Assembly (NCBI RefSeq): GCF_022539315.1 | Contig: NC_066337.1 | Span: 4,235,234-4,299,233 of the forward strand | Direction: 5' to 3' | From: Serinus canaria | Lineage: Eukaryota > Chordata > Aves > Passeriformes > Fringillidae | DNA: 64,000 nucleotides | Notes under the pieces: model-generated | Seen by the model: only the letters and a program-made list of their open reading frames with translations | What the model was told of the DNA's origin: nothing | Database searches by the model: none | Position numbers and translations under genes: made by a program | Shown here: positions 10,330 through 21,269 of the stretch, piece by piece | How positions within the stretch are numbered: position 1 is the first letter of the stretch | Layout of the letters: every line of letters starts with the position of its first letter

Positions 10330-11060
10330 GGGAAAGAAGAACAGCTCAATTAATAAATGTCACCTTTAAGGGGAGTGTCTGGGTCAGACCTGTCAGTGTC
10401 ACTGCGTTTCTCCTCTGCCTGAGGAGATGCTCAGGGTTACAGATAACCAGGCAGATTTTCAGTGCAGAGATAAAATTCTGGATTTGGGGATGGAACTGCT
10501 GAGGCCACCCAAGGACAGCTGGGTTTGGGAGCTGGCCAAGGAAGCTACAGTCCTTTTACACTTTCAGGTTTTATCTCTTTTTATCCCCAAGATTCCTGCA
10601 GTTCTTGGTGGGACAGAAGCCTCCAAAGTGCCTTTGTGTCTCAGAGCCTGCTCCCACCACAGCACTTCCATGGCCCTGTGCCTTTCCCCTGGCACTTTGG
10701 CTGGAATTATTGTGCTTTTCTGGCCAGGTTCAGTGATTTTCTCACAATTACACAGAGCTGCCTTTTGACCTGAGTGTTTATTGTCTGGGGATAAATCACA
10801 GGGCTGATTTCCCCTCCAGTTCCCACTCTGGCTTTTCTTCTGCTCAGCCCAGGTGAAGGACAGGGCCAGGCTGGGCAGGGATGGGGTTGGAGGCAGCAGG
10901 AGCCAAGGGAGGAATTCTGAGCCTTGGAACACTTGGATGGATCTTCCCCTGCCACCAACCCTGCTTAGGAGGCAAACTCCTCTCTGCAGCTTCATTTCCC
11001 TCCCTCAGCCCTGGCCAGCATCAGACCCATCCTCTGGGCTCTCCTGGAGGCACAGCAGAG
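10330..11060. other. Single-copy intergenic sequence
   Basis: No gene recognised. The first 120 bases (TTAATAAATGTCACC to CCTGAGGAGATGC) are complex and could be regulatory. The remainder has ordinary composition. Confidence 0.5.
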
Positions 11061-11072
11061 GCTTTCCAGCTG

Positions 11073-11770
11073 AAATATTCCCAGAGTCACCAAATATCCC
11101 AAGCTGGAAGGGACCCAAAAAAGGGAAATATTCCCAGAATCACCAAATATCCCAAGCTGGAAGGGGCTCAAGAGGAAGGGAAATATTCCCAGAGTCACCA
11201 AATATCCCAAGCTGGAAGGGACCCAAAAAAAGGGAAATATTCCCAGAGTTACCAAATATCCCAAGCTGGAAGGGGCTCAAGAGGAAGGGAAATATTCCCA
11301 GAGTCACCAAATATCCCAAGCTGGAAGGGATCCACAAAAAGGGAAATATTCCCAGAGTCACCAAATATCCCAAGCTGGAAGGAACCCATGAGGAAGGGAA
11401 ATATTCCCAGAGTCACCAAATATCCCAAGCTGGAAGGGACCCAAAAAAAGGGAAATATTCCCAGAGTTACCAAATATCCCAAGCTGGAAGGGATCCAAAA
11501 AAAGGGAAATATTCCCAGAGTTACCAAATATCCCAAGCTGGAAGGGATCCAAAAAAAGGGAAATATTCCCAGAGTCACCAAATATCCCAAGCTGGAAGGA
11601 ACCCATGAGGAAGGGAAATATTCCCAGAGTTACCAAATATCCCCGTCTGGAAGGGACCCACAAAAAGGGAAATATTCCCAGAGTTACCAAATATCCCAAG
11701 CTGGAAGGGATCCAAAAAAGGGAAATATTCCCAGAATCACCAAATATCCCAATCAGGAAGGGACCCACGA
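11073..11770. repeat. 53-55 bp minisatellite of CR1-like sequence
   Basis: Thirteen tandem copies of GGAAATATTCCCAGAGTCAC, CAAATATCCCAAGCTGGAAG and GGACCCAAAAA. The core CCAAGCTGGAAGGGACCC resembles the GGTTGGAAGGGACC phrase of an avian CR1 tail, so the unit may derive from one. Confidence 0.92.
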
Positions 11771-12089
11771 GGAGCTCAGCTCCTGTTCCTCTGTGTCAAT
11801 GCTGAAATGGCAGAACATTCCCAGTGCAGCCCCAGCCTGGTGTTCCAGGGGCTCCCACTTTACCTCAGCTGAGCTGGATTGATGAAATCCCTCATCCCCA
11901 TCATCCACCCACCCCTGGATTTCCCACAGGGCACCGGCTGAGCCCGAGCTTGTGGAGAAAAGGCAGATTTGGGCCCAGGCAGCCAGGCTGGGGATGGGGA
12001 GAGGGGCTGGGGCCAGCCAGGAGTGGTTCTGCCTCTCCCAGCAGCAGAGGCACTCGGGAAGGGGAAGTGGCTGAGCCTGAAGCCTGGAG

Positions 12090-12560
12090 CAGGAACATTC
12101 TCCATTAAGCCAAGCTTTGTGTTCAAAAGCCCTCTCTCGGTGTTACATGTGTGCCTACTCAGGCCGGGCTCTTCAGCCCTCTCTGCTGCAGCCAGGCTCC
12201 CATTTGGAGCCTATCAAGGCTGTCTGGTTTTAATTTAACCCTTCCTTTTGGAGTGGATTGGTCTTGAAAGGCATGAAAAGGCCGGGCTCCCGAGCTGCCT
12301 CACCTCCTCAAGAGGCACAGCAAGGTAAGTGCCTGTATTTTTAAACCACACCAAATTTATCCCTAATGCAGCACGCTGAAATGAAGCTGCCAGCATCAAT
12401 GCAGCCAGGCTGACCTTTGAAATGACCCCCGAGGTTTTAAGTCAAATACATTTCTGTTTTCCTGGGTAAAATTCTGCCAAATGATCTTACGTGAGCGAGT
12501 GATGAGGGTTGGTGTTTATCCAGCCTTAAATCTTCTTAAATCAGAAACTGGGGCTGCATC
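12090..12560. promoter_or_regulatory. Candidate conserved non-coding element
   Basis: Complex single-copy stretch with TGGTTTTAATTTAACCC, GCACGCTGAAATGAAGC and GAGTGATGAGG motifs, plus a donor-like AAGGTAAGTG at 12322-12331. No open frame suggests an exon. Conservation is inferred. Confidence 0.35.
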
Positions 12561-12837
12561 ACTTCCAGCCAGTCTGTAAACCTCCAGCAGCCTGTAAAAA
12601 TCAGGTTTGTTTTATTGAAGGAGCAAGAGACAGGCTCCACAGCAGCGTGGCTGTGGTCAGATAAAAGTCAGGGGGTCTGAGTAGTTTGGGGTGCCAGGCT
12701 GGGATTTACAGAGTCCCCAAGGGGTTTAGGGGGGATGGAGAGAGGGACAATTCTGGTCCTCCCCTCTGTTCCCTCCCAAATGGGGAGGGAAACACCCAGT
12801 GAGTGAAACGGCCCAGGCTGCAGCTTCTGCCTGCCTT

Positions 12838-13080
12838 ACCCTGATCCTGATCCTGATCTTCATCCTCATCCTCACCCTGGTCCTGATTGTGATTGTGGTC
12901 CTGGTCCTGGTCCTGGTCCTGGTCCTGATCCTGATCTTCATCCTCGTCCTCACCCTGATCCTGATTGTGATTGTGGTCCTGGTCCTGATCCTGGTCCTGG
13001 TCCTGGTCCTGCCCCTGGTCCTGCCTCTGGTCCTGGTCCTGATCTTTGTCCAGCTCCTGGTCCTGATCCTGATCCTGATG
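12838..13080. repeat. (CCTGRT)n hexamer repeat
   Basis: Variants of CCTGGT, CCTGAT, CCTCAT and TTGTGA arranged in two higher-order blocks. Encodes no convincing protein in any frame. Confidence 0.92.
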
Positions 13081-13266
13081 CCATTTCTCCTTCTCCTTCT
13101 CCTTCTCCTTCTCCTTCTCCTTCTCCTTCTCCTTCTCCTTCTCCTTCTCCTTCTCCTTCTCCTTCTCCTTCTCCTTCTCCTTCTCCTTCTCCTTCTCCTT
13201 CTCCTTCTCCTTCTCCTTCTCCTTCTCCTTCTCCTTCTCCTTCTCCTTCTCCTTCCCCTTCCCCTT
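13081..13266. repeat. (TTCTCC)n polypyrimidine hexamer array
   Basis: About 29 nearly perfect CTTCTC units followed by TTCCCC variants. Pure pyrimidine on + and pure purine on -. Confidence 0.95.
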
Positions 13267-13599
13267 CCCCTGCTCTGGCTCCCTCTGCCTTTCCCTCCTG
13301 TTGTGCCCCAGCCCTGCAGGTTGGGGCAGTTCCTGCCGGGGACACCTCCCCGGGTTTGCTCTCCCAGAGTTTGGCAGCAGATGGGATGGGATGGGGTGTG
13401 TAGGAAAAGGCTCTGTTTGTGTCCATCTGTCTGTCCAGCCTGGCAAAGGGCTAATCCAGGATCCAGGGGCTGCTCCTGGGTGTGTTTGGGGGTCCCTGGA
13501 TGAAATCCACTCTGCTGGGTCCCATCAGCCCAAGGACCTGCAGAACAGGGACAAATGGGGAAAAACAGGGAAAAGGCTTCTGGGGCGAAGAGGACCAGC

Positions 13600-14230
13600 C
13601 ATGCCCGGCACCCCATTAGTGTCACAAATGAAATGTGACATTAAAACCATCCCTGGATGGGAGCGCTGCAGGGGCGATCTCCCTTCCTGGGGCCGCCACC
13701 CTGTCCCTCCCCACAGACGGGGTTTGTCCCCTCTGCTTCTGGCCCCAAACAGCAGCAGGGAGGTCAGGGAGATACTGTCGTGCCTCAAGTGCCCCTGCAC
13801 AATTTGGGGACGAGTTTTGCTGCAAAGGAACAGCCAGACTCAGCCCCTTGCCTGCTGTGCCTCGTTCACCTGCGTCCCAAATCACGAGGAACTCCAAAAA
13901 CCAGCCCTGCCCGTGGTCGTGCCAGCCCTGGAGCTGTGACCCAACCTGGCCGCGGTGACACCGCTCCAATCTCTCAGCTCTGCCTTAAATACCCAAATTT
14001 ACCCCCCCGGCAGAGCAATCCGGGCTGATGAAATGGCCCCTCAAGCAGCTTAGGCTCTCCTCATTAGCAGGGGGGGCTTTAGCCCCGTTTCATCACCCTC
14101 GATTCATCGGCTCAATTGCTCCAGCGCAGAAAGTTGGATTGAAAAATCCTTCAGCCAAAAACTCCCGCTGGACATTTCAGGAGGGGCCACTGCCACAGGA
14201 TTATTGCCTTTATCTGTTTATTTTTTAATC
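13600..14230. promoter_or_regulatory. Candidate regulatory block 5' of BSX
   Basis: Two complex segments: 13600-13690 with CCCATTAGTGTCACAAATG, and 14015-14210 with CTCCTCATTAGCAGGGG, CCTCGATTCATCGG and AAGTTGGATTGAAAAATCC. Homeodomain-type ATTA cores and lack of repeats suggest constrained non-coding sequence. Not tested by alignment. Confidence 0.38.
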
Positions 14231-14273
14231 TAGTAATTTGTTTATTTATTTATCTATTTTTTCCTGGGGAAAA

Positions 14274-14593
14274 ATGGAGAGGAGAGGAGAGGAGAGGAGA
14301 GGAGAGGAGAGGAGAGGGAGAGGAAGAGGATGAGGAGAGGAGAGAGAGGAGAGGAGAGGAGAGGAGAGGAGAGCGAGGAGAGGAGAGGAGAGGAGAGGCA
14401 GAGGAGAGGAGAGGAGAGGATGGGGAGAGGACGAGGAGGGAGCGAGTAGGCGAGGACGAGGAGGAGGAGAGGAGGAGCAGGAGAGGAGAGGAGAGGAGCG
14501 AGGAGAGGAGAGGAGAGGAGAGGCGAGGAGAGGAGAGGAGAGGAGAGGAGAGGAGAGGAGAGGAGAGGAGAGGAGAGGAGAGGAGAGGAGAGG
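14274..14593. repeat. (GGAGA)n purine pentamer array
   Basis: More than 50 units of AGGAG/GAGAG with occasional AGCGA and ACGAG variants. Pure purine on the + strand. Confidence 0.95.
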
Positions 14594-15074
14594 GAGTTAT
14601 TATTTTTATTTTTCCTGGGGAAAGAGAGGAAGAGGAGTTGAGTTTTTCCCCCAGTACTGGGGGGCTCCTCCTGCTTTCCCTCATCAGGGTAGCGGATCCG
14701 TACTCGGCAGGAAAGGATCTGAGTATAAATAAATATTTTTTTAAAATATGAACCCCACATTTAAGACTCTAACACGTGATATGAACACAAATATAACGCG
14801 CACAATAAAGGCAGAACCTGGCCCAAATTGAACAGACACAAACCCTCGCTGCCGAGGTGAGCGAGGCGGGCACCCAGCCCCGAACAAAGTGTGGGTGTGG
14901 CTCCAGCGGGCACAAAACGCTCCCGGGGGTTCCCTGCTGGCACCGGGGGCTCTCCTGCCGCCCCCTCCCGAATTTTGGCCGCTGCCGAAGGAGCCCCCGC
15001 TGTCCCCCGGCCCGGGGCTGTGCCCGGCGCTGGCACCGCTGGAGAAGTCGCGAGCCCCGCGCTCATTAAAGCGC

Positions 15075-15560
15075 CGCGCTCGCCGTTTCTATTCTTTCCC
15101 AGCTTTTTCCTCATCTATTTACCATTTACCAGCTCATCCATATGGAAGGCATGGCTCGCACTTGCCGGAGAACTGTACTTTTAGGACTAATTGATTCGGG
15201 TAATTAATTTGTTCTACCTGCTGGATCAGATGGAAACGCTGTCCGTGTGCCCAAGGATTAGCACTTGTCTTTCTAACATCTTTCTTAATTATCTAATAGC
15301 ATGGGTTGTGCGAATTCTGCCTCTATTAGAACACTTTTACTATTAACGGGAGTGATTGGAATTGTGATGACAACTCGATTTCAACAAATTAGAGCTTAAA
15401 ATCAGGAGATGAAGGAGAAGCGCCTTCTTTTAATTTCCCTGAGTTTAACATCAATAATTAGAGCAATTTTCCGAGATGCGAACCGAAATTATCTCGGCTA
15501 TGATGTGGCGTATCACCCTCATTTGAGCAAATTGACTCCGGGGAAATGAATGGTGCAGAT
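15075..15560. promoter_or_regulatory. Strong candidate enhancer/CNE about 0.8-1.3 kb upstream of BSX
   Basis: About 480 bases with no repeats and dense homeobox-type sites: GGACTAATTGATTC, GGGTAATTAATTTG, CTTAATTATCTAATAGC, AACAAATTAGAGC, AATAATTAGAGC. CpGs are retained inside AT-rich sequence (CGGCTATGATGTGGCG). This composition is typical of deeply conserved elements next to developmental homeobox genes. Its position directly 5' of BSX suggests it controls that gene. Conservation itself is inferred. Confidence 0.5.
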
Positions 15561-15849
15561 TAGAGGGGTGAGGAAAGGCAAAAAAAAAAAAAGACAAACA
15601 GAGGAAAGACCCAAAAAAAAAAGAAGAAAAAAAAAGAAAAAAAAGTGTTGGCGCAACAGAGAGCGGGGAAGGGATGGGAACAAAACCGCGGTGGGATGAG
15701 AGGATGAGAGCTGAGAGGGACGGGAGAAGCTGCGAGCGCGGGGACAGGTTGGGAGCGGAGCGTGGGAAAGAACCGCTGCTTTATTTCCCCCCCAAAGTTT
15801 TGTTCTTTATTTATTTATTTTTAAGGGGGAAAAAAGAAAGAAAAAAATT

Positions 15850-16352
15850 TAAAAAAGGCGATCCCCCCGTGTTTGGGGAAACGCCCCAAGCGCGGCGCTG
15901 GGAGCGGGGCTGAGCGCGCTGGTGCGGAGCGCTGCGCGGGGGAGGCTGCGGCTCCCGCCGGCTCCTCGCCCCCTCCTCGCCCCCTCCTCGCCCCCGGGGT
16001 GCTTTGGGTGGCCCGGCAGGCCCGTCCCCCCCCCGCTCGCCATTGGCTCAGCGCGCATCCCCCTTCCCAGCGCGCCTCAAAGGCGCGCAGCGCCCCGCGC
16101 ATCCCCGACGCGCCCGCCTCGCCTCCCCCGGCTCCGCCAGCTTATTTCTGCCTGGGGGATTCATTTTTTAAAAATTATTATCGTTGTTTATTTTGATTGA
16201 GGATTTTAAAAAAAAATTATTTCTTTATTTCTATCATCATTTTCATTTCTTCCCTGCCGGCCCGGGGGTGCAGCCGGCCGCCCCCTGTCTCTGCTCCCGC
16301 AGCTCGGCGCGGCTCCGTCCCTTGCCCGCTGCCCGAGGGAGCCCGAGCCGCC
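15850..16352 (+). promoter_or_regulatory. BSX: BSX CpG-rich promoter and 5'UTR
   Basis: A sharp rise in CpG content (15880-16140) ends just before the BSX start codon. It contains an inverted CCAAT box (CATTGG at 16041-16046) and several GGCGCG/GCGCGC clusters. An AT-rich TTTAAAAATTATTATCG stretch follows at 16167-16185. No canonical TATA box can be assigned, and the start site is unknown. Confidence 0.55.
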
Positions 16353-16620
16353 ATGAACCTCAACTTCACCTCGCCCGTGCTCCCCGTCTCGACGGGCCGG
16401 CCCACCTCCTTCTTCATCGAGGACATCCTGCTGCACAAGCCCAAACCCCTGCGGGAGGTGCCCCCCGAGCACTTCCCCGGCTCGCTGGCCTCCCGCGTGC
16501 CCCTCTTGGACTATGGGTACCCCCTGATGCCCACCCCGACCCTGCTGGCGCCTCACCCGCACCCCGCCCTGCACAAGCCGGAGCATCACCACCACCACCC
16601 CTATTTCCTCACCACCTCGG
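16353..16620 (+). CDS. BSX: BSX coding exon 1
   Basis: Starts at ATG 16353 and ends in phase 1 at donor GTAAGT (16621). Encodes MNLNFTSPVLPVSTGRPTSF through HPYFLTTS. Confidence 0.96.
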
Positions 16621-18412
16621 GTAAGTGCGGCAGCACCTGCCGGCTTCGGGGCGCCCAGGTGGGGACTCGGGAGGGGACAAGGGTGAAAGAGCCGCTCTGG
16701 GGCGGTCCAGGCATCTTTTACATCCTCGCCACCACCCTGGCTGCATCCCCCGGGGCAGGAGCCGCTCGCCCCGGGGCAGACACTTCGTCACTGGATGCCC
16801 AAAACCTTGAGGCTTTCCCTCTCTTGGCCTTTAATTTTATTTTATTTTTAAAAATAGCTTTTATTTTGGGACAGATAACCGCGCTTTCCCCTCTCGTTGT
16901 CCAAGCGGGATCCTCTTCTCCAGCTCCAGCGGCCCCGCTGGGGCTGCGCCGCTCCTCTCCCGCTCCCGGCCCTGCCCGTGCCCGGGCCCGCTCCTTGCTC
17001 TGCGAGGTGAAAAACTCCCAAGTTTCCTAAACCCTGTGTCAGCGGGGCCGTCAAGGATCGCTTCCCCCTTCCCAGTCTTTTCCAGGGCTCCCCCGGCTTT
17101 TCCCGTGCCCATTTCGTTGTGGTTTCCTCGCCGGGAAGGTTCAGGTGCCCGCGCCAGCCTCGAGTCCCCTCCGGGGGCAGCGCTGCCCGGGCTCCCTTCA
17201 CCTTCCCGGGGTGGGCTCTTGGTAAATCCCCCGTTTTCATCACAACAAAACCCCCAGACCCAAACCAATCAATCGACCTCAAAAACGAAACAAACGAAAA
17301 AATCACAAAAAAAATTCAAGGCGGCAGAGGAAGAGCCCACCCCGAGCCGCGGCAGGGAAAGTCCGACATTCCCGGGGGTTCGGCCCGGTCCCGGCTCCCG
17401 GGCCGACCCCAGCCGGGTCTCCGCCCTGTGTCCCCCCAGGAATGCCGGTGCCAGCGCTTTTCCAGCACCATGCTCACGCCGAGCTGCCCGGGAAGCACTG
17501 CCGCCGCCGCAAAGCCCGCACCGTGTTCTCCGACTCGCAGCTCTCCGGCCTGGAGAAGAGGTTTGAGATCCAGCGGTACCTGTCCACGCCCGAGCGGGTG
17601 GAGCTGGCCACGGCCCTCAGCCTCTCCGAGACGCAGGTACGGGGAGCGGGGACTGGCCCTGGCACCTGGCACCTGTCCCCAGCCCTCATCCCATGGGTCC
17701 GGCATCCCCACATCCCGAGGAGCATCCTCACATCCCGAGGAGTATCCTCACATCCCGAGGAGTATCCTCACATCCCGAGGAGTATCCTCACATCCCGAGG
17801 AGTATCCCCACATCCCGAGGAGCATCCCCACATCCCGAGGAGCATCCCCATGTCCTGAGGAGAATCCTCACATCCCGAGGAGTATCCTCACATCCCGAGG
17901 AACATTCTCACAATCCATCCTTTCAGCATTCCCCGGATCACTTCCAGCACCCCGTGCAGCATCACCGCATCCCCTCCAGCATCCTCCACATCCCATACCC
18001 TCTGAATCCCCGCATTTCACCCACTCAGCACCCCCGGATCACTTCCAGCATCCCCACATCCCCTCCAGCATCCCCACACCCATCACACCCAGCATCCTTC
18101 TCTCTCTAATTTTTACCACTTTCTCCCCCTTTATTTCCCCAATCTTTCCCCCACTTTCCCTCCTCTCCCCAGGTGAAAACCTGGTTCCAGAACCGCCGCA
18201 TGAAGCACAAAAAGCAGCTGCGGAAGACGCAGGACGACCCGAAGCAGGCGGGCGGGGAGGAGAGCCGGGAGCAGAGCTCCCCCGAGCCCGAGCTGCCCGA
18301 ACCGGCCGGAGCCGAGCCCCGCAAGGGCCCCCCCGGCCCCTTCCTGCTGCAGGACCCCGAGGACGAGGTGGACATCCTGGAGGAGGGGGACATCTGCCCC
18401 CACCGCCTCTAG
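16353..18412 (+). CDS. BSX: Brain-specific homeobox protein BSX
   Basis: Nuclear homeodomain transcription factor. In vertebrates it acts in hypothalamic NPY/AgRP neurons and in the pineal. Exons 16353-16620, 17440-17636 and 18173-18412 join in phase to 705 nt (234 aa), the usual BSX length. The N-terminus has an engrailed-homology-like repression motif region (TSFFIEDILLHKP, residues about 18-30) and a His run (HHHHH). The homeodomain spans about residues 112-171: RRKARTVFSDSQLSGLEKRF in helix 1 and VKTWFQNRRMKHKK in helix 3, with W48, Q50 and N51 present. An intron splits it at homeodomain position 44/45, a common place. The tail is acidic (EDEVDILEEGD). The start ATG follows GCCGCC, a good Kozak context. 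HSPA8 upstream and JHY downstream match vertebrate synteny. Confidence 0.97.
17440..17636 (+). CDS. BSX: BSX coding exon 2 (first part of homeodomain)
   Basis: Acceptor TCCCCCCAG (ends 17439), donor GTACGG at 17637, 197 nt, phase 1 to 0. Encodes GMPVPALFQHH through homeodomain residue 44 (SLSETQ). Confidence 0.96.
17700..17912. repeat. 20-bp minisatellite in BSX intron 2
   Basis: About ten copies of CATCCCGAGGAGYATCCYCA immediately after the exon 2 donor region. Degenerate copies (CATCCCCACATC) continue towards 18090. Confidence 0.9.
18173..18412 (+). CDS. BSX: BSX coding exon 3 (recognition helix and tail)
   Basis: Acceptor CTCTCCCCAG ends 18172. Encodes VKTWFQNRRMKHKKQLRKTQ, a Pro/Glu-rich linker and ...DICPHRL, with TAG at 18410-18412. 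Confidence 0.97.
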   Translation: MKTWFQNRRMKHKKQLRKTQDDPKQAGGEESREQSSPEPELPEPAGAEPRKGPPGPFLLQDPEDEVDILEEGDICPHRL

Positions 18413-18743
18413 GACAGCCGGGGCTCTCCCGCCTCTCCTTGGCTCGGCCCCGGCCCCGCAGGTCGCCCCCGAAAGGCTCGGGAAGGGGGGCACGGCTCGG
18501 GAAGGGGGGGTGGAGGCGGGGGGAGCCCCCTCCCCTCCCCGGGGCGAAGGTGGCGATGCCCCCGAGGGGGCCGGGACCCCGCGGTGCCGCCGGTGCCCCC
18601 CAGCATCACCCCAAGGCTGGGCTTGGCTCGGAAATCTGGGGCGGGGGGAGTGAAACGAGCCGAGGTTGGTTTAGGTTCCCCCTTCCCTCCGAAGCGTCGG
18701 AGTTTTCCTCGTTCCCCGAACTTTTCCTCGGGTGTAAAATAAA
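18413..18743 (+). other. BSX: BSX 3'UTR with polyadenylation signal
   Basis: GC-rich trailer ending at AATAAA 18738-18743, followed by a GTGTTGTGG G/T element. A second AATAAA at 18901-18906 could serve a longer form. Confidence 0.65.
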
Positions 18744-18749
18744 TGTTTA

Positions 18750-20050
18750 CTCGTGGCAGCGTGTTGTGGTTCCTGGGAGCGGCAGGCAGGGCAAATTTTC
18801 CCCTTTATCCCCCGAATTCCTAAATCCTCGCCGCTCTTCCCACGCTCTCCGTCTCCATCCCCAGCGCGGGAGATTCGGCAGAGCTTCCAAGACGCGCATA
18901 AATAAAAAGAATTGTAAAGAAAAACCCTTCGAAAGAAAAAGGTAAGGCAAAAAAAAAAATCCGGTTTATTTCATTCCTCTGGGGGGAAGTGAAGGGGGAG
19001 CATCACCAAGAACTCGATCTTGCCTCGGCTGCACGGAGCAAACGGCGCTCCCAGCCAGAAAAAAAGGGATTTTCTACAGCTTGGAGAAGTGTCGGCAGCG
19101 TGATTCCAGGTGTGGATGCGGAGAATTCCCGTTCTGCTCTGGAACAGCCCCGGGCGGGTCCGCGCTCGGCTCCCGCTCCCCTCCCGCCTCCCCGCGCTCA
19201 GCCCGAGCCCCCCGGCTTTGCCTTTCCCCTCCTGCCCGGGCTCATTTCCAGGTAAATTCTGATTTTTTTTATCATTTAGGTTCGATTTTGAGCTGAGCCG
19301 CTGGCTGCCAAATGCGCCGGGAGCGCGGCGGAGGTTCAGCATCTCCGGGGAGGAGGAGATGTTGGGATTGGGAATTTTCCCGGGAATTTTCGCGGGAAAA
19401 TATAATTTTCACATGATATTTTCCCGGGAATTTTCCCGCTGGCTCAGCATCCCCAGCTGCAGCAGCACCACGGCGGCGTCTCCTTCGCTTCTTTAATTTA
19501 TTTCCTTATTTTATTTTGGTTTTTCTCGGGAATTTCATTTGCTCGTCCGGCGTTCTTAGCACTTTCAGGGCATTTTGGATGATGGGACATGTCGTTTTGT
19601 TTAATTTTCCTGTTTAATATATAAAATATAGATGATTCAAATGTGTATGTTTGCTTCCTTTTTTATTTCCTTTTTTTTTTCGTGTGCCTTTCTAGTTTTT
19701 AACATGAAAAATAAAGATCACCGTGTTTAGAGGAAAAAAACCCAATACCCACCCACCTACCCAGGAAAAATCTGCTTATTTTTAATAAATCCTTTCTGGA
19801 CAATTATTTCTACCGACAAAATGCCATCAAATATCCCTAAAAATTAGGATTTTTAAAGCAACCAGGTTTGAAGCAGAGCCGGCTCCGGGCTCTCCCCTTC
19901 CCCCAAACCCCGCGGGCAGGGAAGTGACGGAATTTAAAACTATTTAAAACCCTGGAAAATTCCCACTTTTTCTGTGTATTTTGCTCTGTGATTATTGACT
20001 GCCTCCCCCCCCCGGCACGCGTTTCTTTGGGAATTATTAAAATTAAGAGC
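18750..20050. other. Single-copy sequence downstream of BSX
   Basis: CpG-rich to about 19500, then AT-rich with an isolated AATAAA at 19710. Contains an E2F-like palindrome and inverted repeats at 19365-19440. No further gene recognised. Confidence 0.5.
19387..19400. promoter_or_regulatory. E2F-like palindromic site
   Basis: TTTTCGCGGGAAAA matches the classical TTTSGCGSGAAA form. It sits among TTTTCCCGGGAATTTTC repeats in a CpG-rich stretch. Function is inferred only. Confidence 0.3.
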
Positions 20051-20055
20051 AGATC

Positions 20056-20672
20056 CACACGATATTTATGGGATCGATATGATATTTATGGGATCGACAT
20101 GATATTTATGGGATCTATATGATATTTATGGGATCTATATGATATTTATGGGACCCACACGATATTTATAGGATCTAGATGATATTTACAGGATCTATAT
20201 TATATTTATGGAATCTATATGATATTTATGGGATCCACATGATATTTATGGGATCCATATGATATTTATACGATCTAGATGATATTTATGGGATCTAGAT
20301 TATATTTATGGGGTCTATATTATATTTATGGTATCTATATGATATTTATGGGATCTAGATGATATTTACGGAATTTATATGATTTTTATGGGATCTATAT
20401 GATATTTATGGGATCCACATTATATTTATAGGATCCACATGATATTTATATGATCTATATGATATTTGTAGGATCGATATGATATTTATGGGATCTATAT
20501 GATATTTATGGGATTGACATGATATTTACGGGATCCCCATGATATTTATGGGATCTGTATGACATTTATGGGATCCACATGATATTTATGGGATCCCCAT
20601 GATATTTATGGGATCCCCATGATATTTATGGGATCTGTATGACATTTATGGGATCCCCATGATATTTATGGG
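20056..20672. repeat. 20-bp minisatellite
   Basis: About 31 tandem copies of GATATTTATGGGATCYAYAT in strict 20-bp register, with substitutions but almost no indels. Confidence 0.95.
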
Positions 20673-20689
20673 ATTTTTTTTTAATTTTT

Positions 20690-21268
20690 CCTGACCACGT
20701 CTCCCTCTGCAGTTCCAGGGTGGGGAATGGCCCGGGGCTGGCCAGGCTCTGCTCTGGGGTGTCAGATCAAAGAGAAAAAGCTCAAAACACGACTCAAACC
20801 CCCTCAGATCTCTGCTGCTGCTCCACTGCCACCCCAGGAACTCCCTTCCCAAAGTATTCCTGCCGATCCATAAAACCAACCCCACAACTTTCCTCACCTC
20901 TGGGCGGTTTTAGGCACCTCTAGGCTGACAATTAAAGCCAAAAATCCGATTAAAAACCGATCCCAGGCAGGCAGAGTGGGAATATTCCCATTCCCAGGGA
21001 TGTCCCCATCCCAGCTGGACACGGAGCCTTGCAGGGAACAGGAAGATTTGGGAATCTGCTCATCCCACAAAGTTTGGGGCAAAACCCCCTGAAATGGAGA
21101 GAGCTGAAGGAAACCCTGCCAGAGAAATCCCCCGTGCCAGCAGCAGCTCCTGCCCAGCTGGGGATGGGAAAATGGAATTTCCAGAGTCTGGGAATGTCTG
21201 GGGACAGGTTATTGGAGAATGGAGATGGTGCTGGGGAGGAGGAAGGGCTGGGTACTCGGAATTTCTGT
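20690..21268. other. Single-copy intergenic sequence
   Basis: Ordinary composition with short frames only. No gene or element recognised. Confidence 0.5.
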
Positions 21269-21269
21269 T

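Noticed and set aside
12799..13503. Poly-Leu or Glu/Lys-rich protein frames
   Set aside because: Produced by (CCTGRT)n and (TTCTCC)n repeats. No flanking exon signals.
20056..20672. CRISPR-like regular repeats
   Set aside because: Units are contiguous without unique spacers and the sequence is vertebrate. It is a minisatellite.
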